DNA of 64,000 nucleotides from Mediterraneibacter agrestimuris (lineage in GTDB: Bacteria > Bacillota > Clostridia > Lachnospirales > Lachnospiraceae), in contig NZ_CALPDG010000013.1 in NCBI RefSeq assembly GCF_943193195.1, forward strand, positions 1-64,000. The letters run 5' to 3'. A program made the position numbers and the translations under genes. Below, piece after piece: positions 62,511-64,000 of the stretch; positions within the stretch are counted from its first letter, which is position 1, and the number at the start of each line of letters is the position of its first letter. The notes below the pieces were generated by a model. It was not told the origin of the DNA and did no database searches. It saw nothing but the letters and a program-made list of their open reading frames with translations.

Positions 62511-63867
62511 ACAAAGTTTCTTCGGGAAGTGGATGGGATAATGCAATATTTTGCGTGTTGAGTAGTGCTGAAAAGTTTTGCTGAATGATATCCAGTGTTA
62601 GTTGCTTTTTCCGCAATTCCTGCTTCTCTCGTATAGTAGATGCTTTCTCAGATACAAGATTGTCAATTCGTTTCTGAATTTTTTCAGAGCTTGGGATTTT
62701 GGTAATGCCGAAATCCTGAAGCTCTTTTTTTAACGAATCGTGGAGCTGATATTCAGCCTGATGTCTGCTCCGGTATGCTGTGGGATTTGGAGCTGATTTT
62801 GCATCTTCGATAACTTTACGACAGAGCCGATAAGAGTCACAATGTTTTTGAATGACTTTCTGCGTGGTTAGCTCAGTGTTGATTTTCTGGATGTGCTGAT
62901 CAGCCGCTTTGATGGAATTTTCAACATTGGAAATATGCTGTTGGAAGTCCTCGTAGTTTAAGAGATTATTTTCGGAGAGATAGTTGAACGTCTTTGCAGC
63001 TTCTTTTAGATTATTCAGTTTTGCCCAGCGTTCAAAGCATTCACGATTGCCTGTTGTGATATAGGTGGAGATATTGATATACAGGCGAGCTTCTCTGGAC
63101 AAAGGCTTCGGAGTTTTCGTCTTATAACGATTTTTCTCTAAGCGGAGTCGGACATTTTCTTCTGTATAGTAGCTTCCGAGAGATTTCATATAGGTGAAAT
63201 TTTTCTGCTCAGGTGCCCGGAAGGATAAATTTTTTCCCTGTCGTATTTCATATCCTGCCAACTGCATTTTCTGTAAAAATTCTTCATAATTGATAGAGGA
63301 CCAGATTGCCTTATCAACCGCAACACGAAGTTTAGCTTTCCAACTGGTGCCACGATGATATTCCATGTTCTCCTTATAACTTTTGCCTTTTTCTCCGGTT
63401 GGCATACTGGTGGCAAGTCCATTTTCGTGACAGATACGATTACTGATTCTGCAGAGTTTATGGTAGCTCCGCTTATTGGAAACATACTTGTGATGATCAA
63501 CAAAACTTGCAGCGTTGAAGATGATGTGATTGTGGATATGATTTTTATCAACATGGGTGCTGATCACGTATTCATATTTTCCTTTCAGTACTTCATCTGC
63601 AAATTGTTGCCCTAAGCGATGGGCAGTTTCGGCATCAACTTCTCTAGGTTTAAATGACTGGATCAGATGAAATGCCAGGTTATCACCTTTGTCCATTCCA
63701 TTCTTTTTTGTCATTTCTCTTGTCATAGAAAATTCAAGATCTGCAGTTTCCGGAGAACAGCCAAAACTGGAAACTAACAGTTTTTCATCTGTCTTATCTG
63801 GATTTGTAATATAGTCCAGAGCTTTCTTGTCTGTTACTTTAATGGGGAAGATCTTAAGATACGCCAT
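62509..63867 (-). CDS. ICE relaxase (MobA/MobP-type)
   Basis: A 452-residue relaxase of the MobA/MobL-like, MOBP group. The N-terminal domain has a likely Tyr pair region near residue 20 (ALDYITNPDKT) and the three-His motif as HVDKNHIHNHIIFNA (about residues 107-121), followed by KYVSNKRSYHKLCRISNRIC; the C-terminal half is coiled coil. It should nick the ICE oriT, expected beyond 64000 near mobC. Lacks the C-terminal motif seen on the IME relaxase. ATG 63867 overlaps mobC by 34 bases. Confidence 0.9.
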   Translation of the reverse strand: MAYLKIFPIKVTDKKALDYITNPDKTDEKLLVSSFGCSPETADLEFSMTREMTKKNGMDKGDNLAFHLIQSFKPREVDAETAHRLGQQFADEVLKGKYEYVISTHVDKNHIHNHIIFNAASFVDHHKYVSNKRSYHKLCRISNRICHENGLATSMPTGEKGKSYKENMEYHRGTSWKAKLRVAVDKAIWSSINYEEFLQKMQLAGYEIRQGKNLSFRAPEQKNFTYMKSLGSYYTEENVRLRLEKNRYKTKTPKPLSREARLYINISTYITTGNRECFERWAKLNNLKEAAKTFNYLSENNLLNYEDFQQHISNVENSIKAADQHIQKINTELTTQKVIQKHCDSYRLCRKVIEDAKSAPNPTAYRSRHQAEYQLHDSLKKELQDFGITKIPSSEKIQKRIDNLVSEKASTIREKQELRKKQLTLDIIQQNFSALLNTQNIALSHPLPEETL

Positions 63868-64000
63868 AATTCTTTCACCATCTCTTTCAATTCTTGCATT
63901 TCTTCCGGATACAGATCTCCGGTGCTGTTTACTTTTTTCGCAATCTGATTGATATTTACGCCAATCTTGTGCATTTCCTCATACTGTTTCTTTAGCGGAG
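63834..64000 (-). CDS. mobC: MobC accessory protein, C-terminal part
   Basis: Partial, running off the window end. The visible 54 codons encode YEEMHKIGVNINQIAKKVNS, then GDLYPEEMQELKEMVKELW, the typical C-terminus of bacterial MobC (PF05713), which helps the relaxase open oriT. The stop TAA is at 63834-63836, inside the relaxase gene. Confidence 0.85.
   Translation of the reverse strand, partial: PLKKQYEEMHKIGVNINQIAKKVNSTGDLYPEEMQELKEMVKELWRILRSSPLK

Overview
The window comes from a low-to-mid GC Gram-positive bacterium, most likely a gut Lachnospiraceae or other Clostridia. Evidence is the strong Shine-Dalgarno sites, frequent TTG/GTG starts, sortase-type surface protein and a set of conjugation proteins typical of Clostridia (PcfB, Maff2, PrgI, CD1107-type, YodL, DUF4315). 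Nearly the whole window is one large Tn1549/CTn-like integrative and conjugative element (ICE). Neither end nor its integrase is inside the window.

Layout. 0-4.3 kb: small accessory genes (XRE regulator, HD hydrolase, a broken GrpB, a P-loop kinase, small membrane proteins). 4.5-4.76 kb: a highly structured non-coding stretch before ssb. 4.8-41.9 kb: the conjugation backbone (ssb, antirepressor, pcfB, virD4, Maff2, virB6, prgI, virB4, peptidoglycan hydrolase, DUF4315, CD1107-type protein, topB, a 2097-residue Cna-B surface protein, DUF5688). 42-52.5 kb: a 2560-residue methylase-helicase and a YodL/DUF4316 protein. 52.8-61.8 kb: cargo, made of two divergent modules that each pair a two-component system with an ABC transporter, of the kind linked to antimicrobial-peptide sensing and export. 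61.8-64 kb: small regulators and, on the minus strand, the ICE relaxase and mobC.

The striking feature is that the genes for both type IV secretion ATPases are interrupted by mobile genetic elements, each at a position that restores an exact reading frame when removed. virD4 carries an 11.67-kb integrative mobilizable element (IME) inserted in the Gly codon of its DPKG motif, and a 2.54-kb group II intron further downstream. The IME encodes a large serine recombinase, TnpV, a HaeIII-like restriction-modification pair, a MobV relaxase, CHC2 primase-like and VapE proteins, and TnpW. virB4 carries a 339-nt ORF-less group I intron whose P3/P7 pseudoknot can be drawn directly. Removing them gives VirD4 of 628 residues and VirB4 of 818 residues, so conjugation should depend on IME excision and on two kinds of RNA splicing.

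Other unusual signals: a tnpV-like gene with its own Shine-Dalgarno overprinted in another frame inside the giant helicase gene; a short shared C-terminal motif (SI-H/R-x-R/K-L type) on five proteins, including the IME relaxase, that could be a secretion or coupling signal; a seven-hairpin candidate oriT upstream of the IME relaxase; and a 41-bp inverted repeat flanking the first cargo module.
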